From NCBI GenBank assembly GCA_033239525.1, contig BSYO01000003.1, positions 4,272,001 through 4,336,000 on the forward strand: a DNA stretch of 64,000 bases, read 5' to 3'. Position 1 is the first letter of the stretch; each line of letters opens with the position of its first letter. Of this stretch, positions 22,831 through 36,600 are shown in pieces. The stretch comes from Nepenthes gracilis. Lineage: Eukaryota > Streptophyta > Magnoliopsida > Caryophyllales > Nepenthaceae. The position numbers were made by a program, and so were the translations under genes. The notes beneath the pieces are model-generated. The model made no database searches and was not told the origin of the DNA. It worked only from the letters and a program-made list of their open reading frames with translations.

Positions 22831-23789
22831 TAAGCATGCACAATGTATGCTTAAGTAATGCCCGTGTTCTAAGACGTGGCTCTCACATTAAAGCTTTTGT
22901 GCTTGATGCTTATGCGGTCACGTGCAGTGTGATAGGCCATTTATCTATGTATTTTAGAAATTTATATTTTGACCTTATTTTTAAATATGGATTGTATCAT
23001 GTAAGGATGTGACATAACATGACTCATAGGCACAGTTAACCTATCATAAAGCCAGTCACGTTTTATGTCGGGTAAGGACATATAAATTCAATACTATGTC
23101 AGGTACTACTTATGATATAAATAGATCATATTAATTCGATGTGGTCTATTTAATCCCACTAGCTGTCCGTGTCCAAAAAATGTATATTTTAATAATTTCT
23201 TAATTATTTTTTTTTCTTTTTGGGTTGAGTATTTGTGATAACTCATAGACAACGAGTTCAAAAAATATTTTTACTAAATCCATAAATTTCGAAGGTTCGT
23301 TTTCGGAAAATACAATTTTGTAAACCAAGAATAAAATCAAGGTTTTCTGATTCTTTCGCGCGGTCTGAATCTCCGCCATAACCTTAGCTGCAGAGCCTCG
23401 AAGGTTCGTGCATCTGCTGCTGGTCTCTTTTCCCTTTTTCTGTACGGCAAGCTTAGCTGCCTTTTTATCGCCGATCATCGATAGCCAAGAATCTATTTCT
23501 TGTTTTTTTTTTTTTGACTTTTCGCATGATCGGTGTTCTTCCTCGATGCAATTCAATTATGATGCTTCCGATCAGTTTCCGTTAACTAAGTTTTCTATTT
23601 TGTGGTCTTCAGTTGTATTAATAAAGTCCGTAACTCTTTAATCTTAACAATTCTACCAGAATTGATTTCTTATAAATTAGACTTCCTAGAAGAATTGATC
23701 ACTTTTATCGTTCTAAGAATCACCAGAGCAGTTTGATTCCTAAAAGCCTTTTCCCTAAATAGTGGTCGTTCTGTCGAATTGGCAGAAGG
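22831..23789 (+). promoter_or_regulatory. Upstream region and possible leader of the carbonic anhydrase gene
   Basis: TATAAATAG at 23,116-23,124 is the best TATA candidate, but it is about 670 bp from the start codon. An intron in the leader or a closer TATA-less start is therefore possible: a plausible acceptor CAG lies at 23,783-23,785, just before AAGGATGG. An in-frame stop TAG at 23,760-23,762 shows that coding cannot simply extend upstream without splicing. Frames of 77-118 codons here on either strand are not supported. Confidence 0.3.
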
Positions 23790-23842
23790 ATGGCGGAATA
23801 CTCTTACCAGGACGCCATTGCCGGACTGAATAAGCTTCTCAG
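23790..23842 (+). CDS. BCA: Beta-carbonic anhydrase exon 1
   Basis: Codes residues 1-17 ([17 protein letters not shown]) plus two bases of codon 18. The donor is CTCAG|GTACCG. The ATG is the first after an in-frame stop at 23,760. Confidence 0.93.
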
Positions 23843-24596
23843 GTACCGTCCTCTCTCTCTCTCTCTCTCTCTCCCCGATGGACATGGTCTGTAATTTAGC
23901 CATCCTGTATTGTCCTTTATCGACATTTGAAATCCACTCCTACACTTGTTGAGAGGCTACGTGTGGACCCTGCATGGCCACCGGCTACGATCATCCGTGA
24001 GTGAATGTGGACCTCCGGATCTGACGGTGATTTCAGGCGTCGTTTACTGATTTTCGTTGACGGTCTTTGGTCTGGTTAATGCTCGCACGGAGCTGTGCTT
24101 ACTTTTGGTTTCTTTTGGGCAGTGAGAAAGGTGATCTTCAAACCGTAGCAGCAGTAAGAATCAAGGAGATAACGGCGGAACTGAAGGCGGCTGAAAGCAA
24201 AGGGTTCGATCCGGTTGAGCGGATCAAATCCGGCTTCGCTCGATACAAGACGGAGAAATATGAGTAGGTTTTTAATCCTTCGTCTTATCCTTGTTTCTGA
24301 AGCAATGAGAATGAATTGAGTCACTCAATTGGAATCAGGAATTCTTTATGACAGTGGATAGTCGATATGTTATGAATTTGTTAATACAGATAAATAAATA
24401 AATTGTCAATTAATAAAAAATTATTTGAAGGACGAACTATCATAATTGGTGGTGCTGGTTGCTGTTGGTGGAGGTTGTCTGACTGCGTTGTTGGTGGCAG
24501 CTTGTGGTTTCCGTGGCCGCTTTTAATGGTGTCAGTGATGATTGATATTTGCATTTAAAATAATTGACAAAACTAAGAAACAACTATTCTACTTCG

Positions 24597-24645
<49 letters not shown>

Positions 24646-27600
24646 TGGCTCTTGTTCATAGAAGGTTCATAGTTGTGTGCGTTTCCATCACTTACCTGTC
24701 AATTTCCTTGTATTTTATGCCCCATTTGAAGATAAAAAATTACATTCGTTATTGGCAAGGTTACAAGTATTGACAAAGTGATGAGAAATTAATATAAAAA
24801 TCACTTCATTAAGGTCTTATATGCGTTGTGATACTCGTGTTCTCGTTGGAATACCATGAACACCCTTTTACAGGGCCCAAAATTACCATTTGCCCGGTTA
24901 TGTCTTCTCTTTATGCATGTAGTTTTTTTTTTTTTTTTTGACATTATGTACAAGTAGGGAATGGGGGATCCTACTTCTCTCCAAGGAGAAGTAGGATTTG
25001 CTCTTTCATCTTTTATCATTGGATGAAAATTTAATGGTGAAAGTTTAAAAAATAGAAATATATTATATATATAATTGTTTTTAATTTTTTTTTAATAATA
25101 TTAATATTTAATAAATATTAAGTTAAATATTATAAATATATTTAATAAAAATATTTATTTAAATATTATTATATAAATTTTAAATTTTTATCGTTGTATT
25201 AATCCAACGATAAAAATAAGAATACCAAATCCTGCTTGTACTCAAAATGCAGATATAATGTATCTCCGGCCTTTGTCAGAGCAACTCGCTGTGACATCCC
25301 TCGTGCACTCACTGAATTATTGTTTGCTTTTCAGCAAGAATCCTGCTTTGTACAGAGAACTTGCCAAAGACCAAAGTCCCAAGGTAAGAACAGACATTAA
25401 CCTCATTCAATACTTCTTAGTCATATTATGGCTGAAGGGGCCGGCATCACACTGATGCGGCACAAGGCTTATGCTGTAGGTTCTCGGTTATTCGGATCAA
25501 ATTTAATGATCAAAAACTGCTTTGTTTTTTTTTTTCATTTGAAAAAAAAATATCAACCGAATAACCAAGGACCGTGCAGTGCAAGTATTTTGCAGCGTCA
25601 GTGCAATGCAAGGCCCATCGTCTCGTCATATTACTACATTTTTATCTTTTTTTTTTTTTTGTTACTATAGCCAAGTAAAAAAAAAGGATGAAACTATGCT
25701 ATATTTTTATTAAAATCTACTGCTAGAATTTTATCAATGTTCATAAAAAGTAGAATTTCTATTGGAGGGGTGCTCCATTCTTGCTAGGGTATCCTTCAAC
25801 ATTTTTCTCATTTTTACTAGTGTGCTAGCTGCCTGATTCCCTTCCCTGGTGATGTGAACCACATTTCATTCTTAGTTTTTTTTTTCTAAGATAATCTTAC
25901 AGTATATAATTAGGCCTCTATTTAGGTCTATCTACTTGGTACAGTTATTGAGCTTTTAAACTGCTGTAATTGAGTTGGTTTCAATGATAACTTTGCCTAA
26001 CCCTCTCCTCCATGCATTTATGCGAGCATGCCAAATTGTCAAAATTTTTGCCTTAAGAATGCCTATGCTTCCCAACTAGTTGGAATGTCCAAACATCCAT
26101 GAAACCAAATCATCTCTACCTATTCCTTTGAAATGTGCTCTTCCATCATTATTAACGCTAGTATCTGTGTTTATTTTGGTCCATCCAGCTCATGAGAGGA
26201 TCCATTTGTTAATCTTGTATATAGACCTTTGGTCCAATTGTGAGGGGAGACGAGTATTTTGAATATTAGGAGTCAGTAAGCAGATTGATTTATTAGACAT
26301 GGGTGATAAATTTCAATCTTCCTCAAAAATATATTCATTATGCCTAACCTACACCAATCAAATTATTACAACAAAAAGATACTTGCTCTATTGATTATGT
26401 ATAGAAATTAGGTTAGAAATCAGCCATGCAAGGAGAGTTTTAGAGTGCACCTGGTTCATATTTGACTTGTAACACAACTTGCCAAATCTCTTTGGCTCTC
26501 TGATATTCTCTGAACGATGTGCTTGAAAGTTTCTGAAAGTTCACATAGATTGCAAACAAGTAATGATATCAACTTTATTCTAAAACTGTAAATATTTGTA
26601 AGTAGTTTATCTATCAATATAAATTAGAGGAAGATTTTGAATTTTGGTGGTGCTTTAATTTTCCAAATATCGATCCACGTCACGTCTTTAGGAATTGATT
26701 GATCCTAAAGGAGATTATAAGCCATTTTGGCCTCGTATTTTTTGGATGCCGTATCCTACATTAGCTTATTTTCACTATCTAAATGTCCCAAGAGATGAGT
26801 GCTCCACAGCCACTTGAGGCCATCCTAATTGAGCTTGCCTTCCAATGTATCCTATCTCCATTCCTCAGCCAATCGTAGCTAATCCATCACTTTGTTTCCA
26901 ACTCTTCAACTAGTAATGACCCATGTATGAAGTTCAGTAGAGGGCTAACACTGAGCCATATGTCTATCTAAAATCTAAGCTTTTGTCCATTTTTAATATT
27001 CCATTTGTTTCTTTTTTGGGTTAAATCCCTTGTCATGAAAATGCTATGTAGGTGAGGGAAGTATTTTCATTTTGCTTTGCTTCAAAAGCGTTCAAATTTT
27101 TTAGATATTTAGCCTGAAATATTTGAGCTCACAATTTGTTGGAGTCACAACACTATTCCCACCCCACATTTCCAAAATAGACAAGTTTTTATTGTAGGTT
27201 TTCCTAAGACCTAGACCCCATTTTTTTCGAAAGTACGTACCTCTTCTCAGTTAACAAGGTAAATTTTGCAATCTCCCTATCGGAAGCTTCTATTAATCTT
27301 GTCAAGTTTTTTACTTGTGCTCTTGGGTAGGATGCATGCTTGTATCATCCAGATAGGTATTGCCTGAGTCACAATTAGAATGAGTATTGTTCTTTCCACA
27401 ATAGATATATGTTTTATCCTCCAATTGCGGAGGCCTTTTTGGATCCCCTCGATAATAGTTCCACAGTAAACCTTACTATAATGGCCATAAATCATTCAGG
27501 CACTCAAATAGGTCCAAAGTCTCAAACCAGGTTGAATCAGCATAAAGCTTGAGACTTAGAGGTGAGGTTTTTGGAGACACATGGGGACACGAAGATTAAC

Positions 27601-30600
27601 ATGTCTGATACCACTTAACTTGTCACGTCCTCGAACCAAACCCGAATATTAATTAAAGACATGGTTCAATTAACAACTAAAGAGCCCAAATTAAAAATGG
27701 ATATGAGTTTCACGCCGATATTATAATTGACCTAAAATAAAATAAATAATCTAACCAAAGCACTCAAAATGTCACATCATTAGGTGGTTGAAAAACATAC
27801 CATATCATGATGTCAATACATGAAAAACATACCATAGATTTGGTATATCATATCTATGCCAAAATTAGAGTAATCAACTTAACTAAAAACTAAAAATCTT
27901 AGTTATCCATGGCACCACTATCCATAATCATTGAAGAGGATAAATTAATAGGGAACCATATAACTAAATGAATATTCTAAAGCCATTGTGTTAAGACAAT
28001 TACATCATCCAATTTATTCACATTCCTAATTATATTGTCTAAAAAACAATTACAATATCAAATATCCAAATATCTAATTATTCAGCCGCAAATCATCACC
28101 TTGCCCATCAACCTCACCTGTAAGTACCCGAGCCTGCTAATTTGGAGGGAATTAGCGAAAACAAAATAAAATTAGGAGTGAGCTGAAAGTTTAGCAAAAT
28201 ATATGATTTTCATAATTTAATATACAATTTGCATTTAAACATGCCGAAAAGAATAATAGATCAATTTCAAATACAATGTTGTAAATTTTCATAAAAAATG
28301 TGTACAGTTTTTAAATTTCTCTTTTCAGTGCATAATCAAAATGCGTTATATAAATTTTGTACTCAAGCAGGTTATTCTTAATGACCAAGGGCCAATAGGG
28401 CCTTATTGACTAAGAAATGAATAATCGAAACTCAAATTATATTTGTTTTTATACAATCAAAGGTTTTACGCTAGCATTCCCGATCTATAAGTGAGGCGTC
28501 ATACATATCACCACATAAATGGGGTTGAACGCTGCTTTCATCTACAGATGATAGGTTCGAATCTCAATAACTATTGTAATATACTAAGGCATGCCATAAT
28601 ATACCATCACTGAATTTTTTACAATAGTCCGATGCGTAAATAAATGAAAACTCTACATAATTTTATATAATCATTGTATTTTCTCATTATGAAAAAAATA
28701 TTCTTAATTTTTTAATAAATTATAAAGTTTGCTATCAAATTATTCCAAATTCTTGTTATACAATGATTTAAGTTTTTGCAGAAATTTGAATATATTTATT
28801 TTAACGTATGAAATGCTATATGTTGGGATTTTCAAACATATAAATTATTATAATAAAGATTTTAGGTGAAAATCAGTAAAATACTATCATGTTAACATCT
28901 CCTTTTAAATATCAAGCTTGTAGGGACAATTTGATGAAATTTCAGAACATGCAAAGTATATTTTTGATAATTTTAAACAAGTAGAAATATTATGTACGAA
29001 AATTTAACATGTAAGCACACTATGTCAAAATTTCAGAACATGAATGAAAGAGAGTTGCAAAAATCGGTTGGGTAAGACAATATACATAGGTTTAGATACG
29101 AATTTCATGCAATATTACAGAAAATAAAAAGATTAGTATATACATGAGTTGAATAGATATCTTAAGTACGAAAATACATCATGTATGAGTATTTGAAATA
29201 ATAAATACTCTAAAAGATAGAAAGAATTTAACGATAAAGGAAAGGAGACTTGGGATGTGCTTGTGTTAATTTTAAATTTATCAAAATCTTGCATGAAATC
29301 ACTTCAATTGACCTTCTCTAACTTTCCCTATCTATTTCTCTCTCTTCTCCTTCTCTCTCATCTCTTAAAAATTTAACAAAAAGAACCAAAAATCAGCCGG
29401 ATATAACTTATATAATAGGCTGGTGCACATGCTTGTTAGGTGTGCATCTAGTGTTGCGACCAAATACTGTGGTGAACGTCAGGCGCTCATATTCTGTCTT
29501 AACGCGCTTGAGTGTGCATCGGGTGTGTATCAAGCCCAAATACATTGGAAAATGTGCTCAAGTTCTAATAAGGCAGTTGTCAGGTGCAATCCTTGGCCAA
29601 GAACACACATGTGCGCGCGTTAGGCGCCGGTCAAGCATTCTTGAAGTCAATGTGATTCGATCTAAAATTAACTTTGACCCAATTTTCTTTCTTCCTTAAT
29701 CTCAACTTTAATTGATCATGATTAAAAATAAAAATTTGAAACTCATTCTTTATAAAACTTGTTAAATCCAAGTGCTTTGAGAGGTTTCATTAAGAACAAA
29801 GATTCTTTAATTTCCTCCACACTGGAGGTGGCTTCAAGATGCTTATTAATGATTATGTTCCCGTGGCAAAGGTGGGGAAGGCTTTCCTTAAGAGAGGAAT
29901 TCGATTTCGAAAAGATGTTCCTAAGTTAATTGACCATTCCTTGAGTATAGCTTTGTTGCAAATCCAATCTCCATTGTTAATTTTGAGAGCATTAATCATG
30001 TTATGAAGTATCTTGCTTATAGTAGTGGTGAAGAAGAGTTTTGTACTTCTCTTCCCTTGGAAAACTAGTTAAACCTTGATATTTGAAACCAGTGAATCTC
30101 ATCTCTGCCTAGGATCGTGTAGTAGTCTTTGATAAGTTTCTCTTCAAACTCTCTTGATTGGATTGAATCAACTTAGAAGAGGGTATCCTAAACTCTCTTG
30201 ATGCGATTGGCCAAAGATCTCTTTTTCTTAAAGATATTACCAAATTTTTCCTTATTCCAAATTTTCAAATGATCCCTTTATTAGGAATTAGCTAACAGCT
30301 TCGATGAGCCGAGAGGAAAGAATGAACGGCGACGATACACAAAAGGTAAACAATAATCACACAATAAAACCAAACACAAGCAATTTACCTGGGAACCCTT
30401 TTCTCAATAAAAGGAAAAAACTATGGGACGATACGTCCAAACACTTTACAATGTAAAATAAGTTGCACAGACTCCAAATATAAAAATACAAAACTTCTTA
30501 TATCAGATAGACCTGAGTAATGATAAATATGAGGCGAGGGAGTAAATACACGACTAACAAAATGTTCTTCACACTTCAGGAACAATATGCCGGAGATTGG

Positions 30601-33600
30601 TGGTGACTGGAAAGCCTCTAATTTTCCTCTTCACCATCTTCTCTCTCCCTTTCTCTCTTTTACTATCTTTCTCTCTCTCTAATGGCGCTCTCTGATCTAA
30701 TTTTACAAAGTAATCTTTTTCGCTCACTCACTTTAACCCTAAAACACATTGACACGTTTTATAGTGTGGGCCATGCTTGAGCACTTCTAGGTTTGACACC
30801 CAGGTGCCTTTCGGTATCATTGCTTGGTCGCTCCTTGAACTCGGCACCCAGTTGCTCATCAGATTCGGCATCACTGGTCACATTTATATATCTTTGTCTG
30901 CTCGTCCTTCGGACTTAACGCTTGGTTCTTGGGCTTGGATGTCCCCGGAGGCTTGCCGCACGTGAATATTACAGTACTCCATCTCAATATTGAACCTATG
31001 TGTGCTCTTCCGAACTACTGGACGACCCATCAAATCGGTTTTGGGCCAACACGGGAGTGACCCTTAACTCAATACCCTTATGATTTATATTTTATTCTCT
31101 ATAGTCTCAGGCAAGCTTTTTCAAATCTTTTAGGTGATTTCATTATATTTGGGATGATTGAAAACTTTTGCATGCATAGGAGGTGGGGCAACACCATTTG
31201 TGTCAAGACAAATAAGACAATGGTGAGATGAGATTCTGTTGAGATTTATGACTGTGGCCAATCAAAATCTAGGTTTTCAAGAGTCACTGGCGACGACTTT
31301 GTCAAGCCTTTTTTAATTGAAATAGAGTACTGCCTCATATTCCACTGCGTATATTTCGACCCTCTATAGCGAATATCTTCCGGGTTGCATTCCTTGGGCC
31401 AATTCTAGACATTCTAATCTATTTGGTGGCTGCTCTTGTCCTAAAAAAATGGTTGGATTAAATGCATTGTCCTTATGAAAATAAGCAGCTTGTTTCTATT
31501 TGCCCCCCTGTTTCTTTGGGAAAAAAATAATTTGTAACACACTTTAGCTATTATTGAGATATTCTTGGAGGAAGTGGATGGCATCCATCAATTTATTTTT
31601 AAATGTGTCCATTTTATTAATAGATAAATAAGATATATTATCTAAGTATTCTAATGATGATTAAAGGATATCCATCAATCTATTTTTGGGGGGAGTTTTG
31701 GGGGTGTTCAATAACACGGTTGCTAGATAAATATTTCAGTCAGTTTTTTTTTTTCGTCATGTCTGACAAGCCAAAACACAGCAACTCAACTTTTAGGACA
31801 CAATCAACTATAACAACACATAATAAGTATGAAATTGATATGGTGTTGAACCCGAACTCCTGCATAGAATATTCTCTCCTCTTTCGTTGATGTGTTCTTT
31901 AGTCATTCTACATATGGTAGAATGGTGACAACCAGTGCAGCTACTTTTAAAATCATTCTTTTTATTTATTTATTTTTGGTTTTAGTATGCATAGGTAGTT
32001 TAAGAAGTTACGAGGAAAACTTCTTTACAAGTTATATATCCTCCAATTCGGGCTTGCATTATTTCTAATTGTTTAGTAGTTGCTTCCTGGTTTCTTATCT
32101 AAAGTCAAATCTTTTGATAAAATAAGAGAATAGTAAGCTAAGCATGCCAATGCAAATTGAGATCAACGGCAATTGAGTTCAGATCAACGCCGTAGACATT
32201 GCATATCTAAAATGCTTTATTGGTCTCTCCTTTTTTTCATAAAATAATAATACAAGATTCGGACGTTGTTCAAGAATAGAAAGTAGCTAGTAACGCTATT
32301 AAATGCAGCATATCATGTCTGTTGCTTAATTTGATTTTATATTGTACATGCAGTTCTTGGTATTTGCTTGCTCAGATTCACGCGTTTGCCCCTCGCACAT
32401 CTTGGATTTCCAGCCAGGGGAGGCGTTTATGGTTCGAAACATTGCCAGCATGGTTCCACCTTATGATCAGGTTATTTCAATTAGAACTGTTTAAGGACAC
32501 CCTCCAAACACCTAACCTTAGATGACGTGACATGAGGTAGCACCCAATTTCTTAGTCACAATTATGATGTTATGATTTTTGTATATTTGGTAAATATAAA
32601 AAATAATTACATAATAAAAAATTTTAAAAAAATTTAATTTTAAGAAAATCAAGCCCAACACCTGATAAGCACCTATTCCTATACTCATTCATATTTTTAG
32701 TAGAAGTTGTGTCCTCGAGGGGTGTCTATAGAGTGCTTATACGCGATTGAGGCGTAATATTGACACATAAGATGCATCTAACGTAATGCTTGTGCGAGCC
32801 TATATAAGAAAGTGATGTCTAATGCCTACCTGTCTGGCATTTATATACTGATTGAGTATAAAAGAAGGTTCCTCCACCGAGTTTGTAATTTGAGCAGAAA
32901 AAAAGAGAGAAGAGTGAGAAATAGAAGGGAGAAAGAAGAGAAAGACGAAGAATAAGAAGAGAGAACGAGAAGGAAAGAAATTTGAGAGCTATTTCACATT
33001 AGATCTGCTGAATCTAAGGGTTAAAACTAGTGTTTCTAAACCCGTTCCGTGATCAATATTTAAATCACTCAATTTTACTTACTGTTCTTATTTTATTATA
33101 TATGTATGTTATCCTTTAAATCTATTTTTCGAATATTATTGTGTACATGTGTATTTCACCTAACATTTTGAAATTTTGTTTAATTTTACCAAATATTTTA
33201 AGATTTTATTTATTTTCATCAAACAAGTGAATATTTTAAAAAATTATATTTGTTTATCGAAGTATTGTTAAGAAAAGTTATAAAATATTTGTGCATTTAA
33301 CCTTGCATGTGACTTCCATACAAGTATTTAGTAATAACTCTATTTTATTATCTAATCTAAATTTGTACTTTTTTCAGATGGTGAAAAAAAAAATTTTATA
33401 TTTGTTATAAAGTCCTCTATTTGTTATTTGAAATGATTGTAAAATTTGATAGCTCATATTAGGATATATCTTAGTATAATAAGTATACTTGAAAAATGCA
33501 CCTATCATCCACGAGTGAGAAAAATGAAAGCGGCATTTAACCATGTCTACTTAGAGTAATATGTAGACAATTCGTTTACGTGTCTTAAACAATAATGTAT

Positions 33601-36600
33601 CAATTTAAAGTTACTAGGAAGAATATGAGTATCCTGTTCTTCAAACTTTGGCTTTTTGATTAATTAGTGTACAAGTCACCGATCATTATTTTTTGTGATT
33701 TGACCTACATTATATTTTATATTTTTAGATAATTTAGCCTTCTAAACTTTGTAGGTTTTGATACAATTCTTTAAATTTTGTGATTTATGGAAGAATTATA
33801 TACTTTGTTATTCTGATATTCTCATACTGCTTATATGATTTGAATATTCATATTTACACCGAACTATTTATACAAAATTATGATTTCAAATATGTTTAAT
33901 GAAAAGTTTGGCATTTTAGAATTTGTATGTGTTTTATAATTTTTTATCATTCCATATGTTTTACAAACATATATTGTTTATTATATATATATATATATTT
34001 TTATATATATACGTTGAGCTTTAGGCTCATAATTTGTAATTATTTTCTAACATTTCTAGATTAGCAGATTATAGATACTTGTAAGGTATGGATGGAGAAC
34101 TAATGAAGATTTTATTTAGTTGTATTTGCAATTATGAGAAACCATTGAGATTTTATGTATTGGATTAATGTATGTTTTGAGTTGTCCTTAGTTTGTTATT
34201 TTGGGACAAGGTGTCAAATGGACTCTATATATGACTTTATTTTGTAATATTTACGTATTTAGTTAGATACTTTTTCTTACAGAAACTTTTAGATTGGCCA
34301 GATACTTATATAATTTTGAGGCTAGACTGGGTTAAGTTTGGCTAATGTCTTCATCCATTATGATTTTAAGATCTATCAAGCTATTTATGGTTTAGTGTGT
34401 AACATCCGGACTGACATTATTTTTTGGTTTTAATCATTTTATGATAATTATTATTTTGATATTTTTTATTATTATTACATACTCGTGCTATAACATTTAT
34501 TTACACCATTGAGCTCACACTATAATAGATGGATGGATTGGATGCTAAGTTAAAATATATTTATTGAGAATGGCCGTGTGATATCACTCTATTATAAAAG
34601 CCATGAACATATTGAAAATCAGTAATTGCTTGAAGGAAATGGATTTTTTGCTGCTCGGTATTCACCTTGTCATGTTAGTTGCTTGACTGGTTTTACTTGC
34701 TACTGCAGACAAAGTACTCTGGTGCTGGGGCTGCCATTGAATATGCTGCTTTACATCTGAAGGTGGATATAATAATATACTCATTTGGTGGTTCCCTTAG
34801 CAGTGGAGGCAAAGTGACATCTACCCCCACTATCTTATATGCCTACTCATCTTTTACTCTAACCCTTTGTTTTTTAATTGTTCTCCAACATACATAAAGA
34901 TCTTATATTTTGCTTCTCCACTCTTCCTGAAGGAATTTGATTTACATAATTGAATCCACTTTGAAAACTTCAGTATCAAAACGAAGAGGACGATGGAGAG
35001 AGAGGTGTGGGTGAGGACGAAGAAGAAGACGGACGCAAGTCCTTATTCATTCTGCTTGATTCTCAAATACAGAGCCCGTTGTCCTTTTTATATTACAAGG
35101 AAGAAGAAATAAAAAGTGGAAAGAAAAAAATGGGGGAAAGTATAAGCAATGGGAAAAAAACAGAAAAGGAAACAAATACATAAATATATACAAGGGAATA
35201 AATATATACTGTATTTCCTATTTTGTTATATTCCCTATATTTTCTAATACCCCCTGCAAGGTGGAGCATATATATTGAGTATGTCAAGCTTGGATAAATG
35301 AATCTTCAAACGGTGTGCAGGCAAAATCTTAGTGAACATATCGGCAAGTTGATTATGCGTAGTCACATAGTGAGTCCGAATACTTAGTCTTGGATCTTAT
35401 CACGTACCAAATGACAATCCGATTCAATATGTTTTGGTCCGCTTCATGAAACAGATTGGCGGATATGCGCGCAGCAACTTGATTGTCGCAGAGAGATCAA
35501 CGAAGGTGAGAGTGTGGTATCCGCAAATCGCGTAAGATATAACAGCCAAGATAGTTATGACAAGTGGTAGCCATGGATCGATATTCGTCTCATGGAAGGA
35601 GAAACAACTGATTGCTTCTTGCACTTCCAGGGAGATAAGGAGTTCCCGATGAAGTTCGAATGGCGCGATGGATCTTGAGTGTCGGGGCATGAAGCCCAAT
35701 CAGATCACAAAAAGCTCAAGTTGAATGTTAGAAGTGGAAGAATAATATACCTTGCCCCAGGATTCTTTTGAGGTATCACGAACTTGATAAGTTGCATTCA
35801 TATGACTAGATGCCTACGAGTCATGAATTGACTCAAAATATGGACAGAACATATATCGGGTCTTGTAGATTAGATAGAGGAGCCTACCAATCAGTCTTCG
35901 GTAGATGCTAGGATCTTGCAAAATAGTCCCAGTTTCTTTACTCAGTTTTACATTTTGATCCATTGAAAGTTTAAGGGGTTTTGAACCAAGGGAACCTGAA
36001 TCTGCTAAAATATCAAGGGCATATTTTCTTTGACATATATGGATGCCCGTTGATGAGCGTGCAACTTCTATCCCAAGAAAATATCGTAAAACACCGAGAT
36101 CTTTAATTTTGAAGGCACGATTAAGATATGATTTAACAGAATGAATGGAAGCCAAAGAACTACTAGCCACAATGATATCATCAACGTATACAAGTAACAC
36201 TGTAAAGGATTGATCATCTTGTTTGGTAAATAGGCTATAATCAGCTTTGGATTTGGTGAAGCCAAAAGTAATCAGGGAGGTAGATAGCTTGGAGTACCAC
36301 TGCCTAGAGGCCTGTTTGAGGCTATATATACTTTTTAACAGCCTACAAACTTGATTCGGTTTCTATTTAGTGTATTCGGGGGGTTTCTGCATATAGATCT
36401 CTTCATTTAAACCCCCGTGTAGGAAGGCATTGTTAATATCAAAATGGTACAGGTGCCAAGAGACATCGAACTGTCGTTAGTTTGGCAACAGGGGAAAAAG
36501 TTTCGTGATAGTCTATCCCTTCTTGTTGCGTATATCCCTTTGCGACTAATCTACATTTGTATCTCTCAATGCGTCCATCATTATTAAACTTTAATTTAAA

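Larger units (their letters stand above)
25740..31460 (-). mobile_element. Decayed LINE (L1-type) retrotransposon in intron 3, interrupted by LTR sequence
   Basis: On the minus strand, protein fragments lie in LINE order. An endonuclease C-terminus (KRLDKVVAS, then RISSHHCLI) is at about 31,200-31,420. The RT start ([20 protein letters not shown]) is at about 29,760-29,850. The RT C-terminus ([20 protein letters not shown]) is at 27,277-27,495. A zf-RVT-like region ([18 protein letters not shown]) is at about 26,620-26,750. An RNase H end ([13 protein letters not shown]) is at about 25,820-25,865. Many stops and frameshifts make it inactive. The central RT is displaced by inserted sequence at 27,621-29,700, and another LTR-like block lies at about 30,300-31,052. 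It is antisense to the host gene. Confidence 0.75.

Noticed and set aside
23200..23556. 118-codon minus-strand frame upstream of carbonic anhydrase
   Set aside because: Lys-rich chance frame in the promoter or leader region of a + strand gene; no domain.
28540..28575. Possible tRNA or SINE from a GGTTCGAATCTC B-box-like motif
   Set aside because: No A box at the right distance and no cloverleaf could be drawn.
32322..32525. 67-codon frame overlapping carbonic anhydrase exon 4
   Set aside because: Different reading frame from the true exon, which is fixed by splice sites and the ACSDSR motif.
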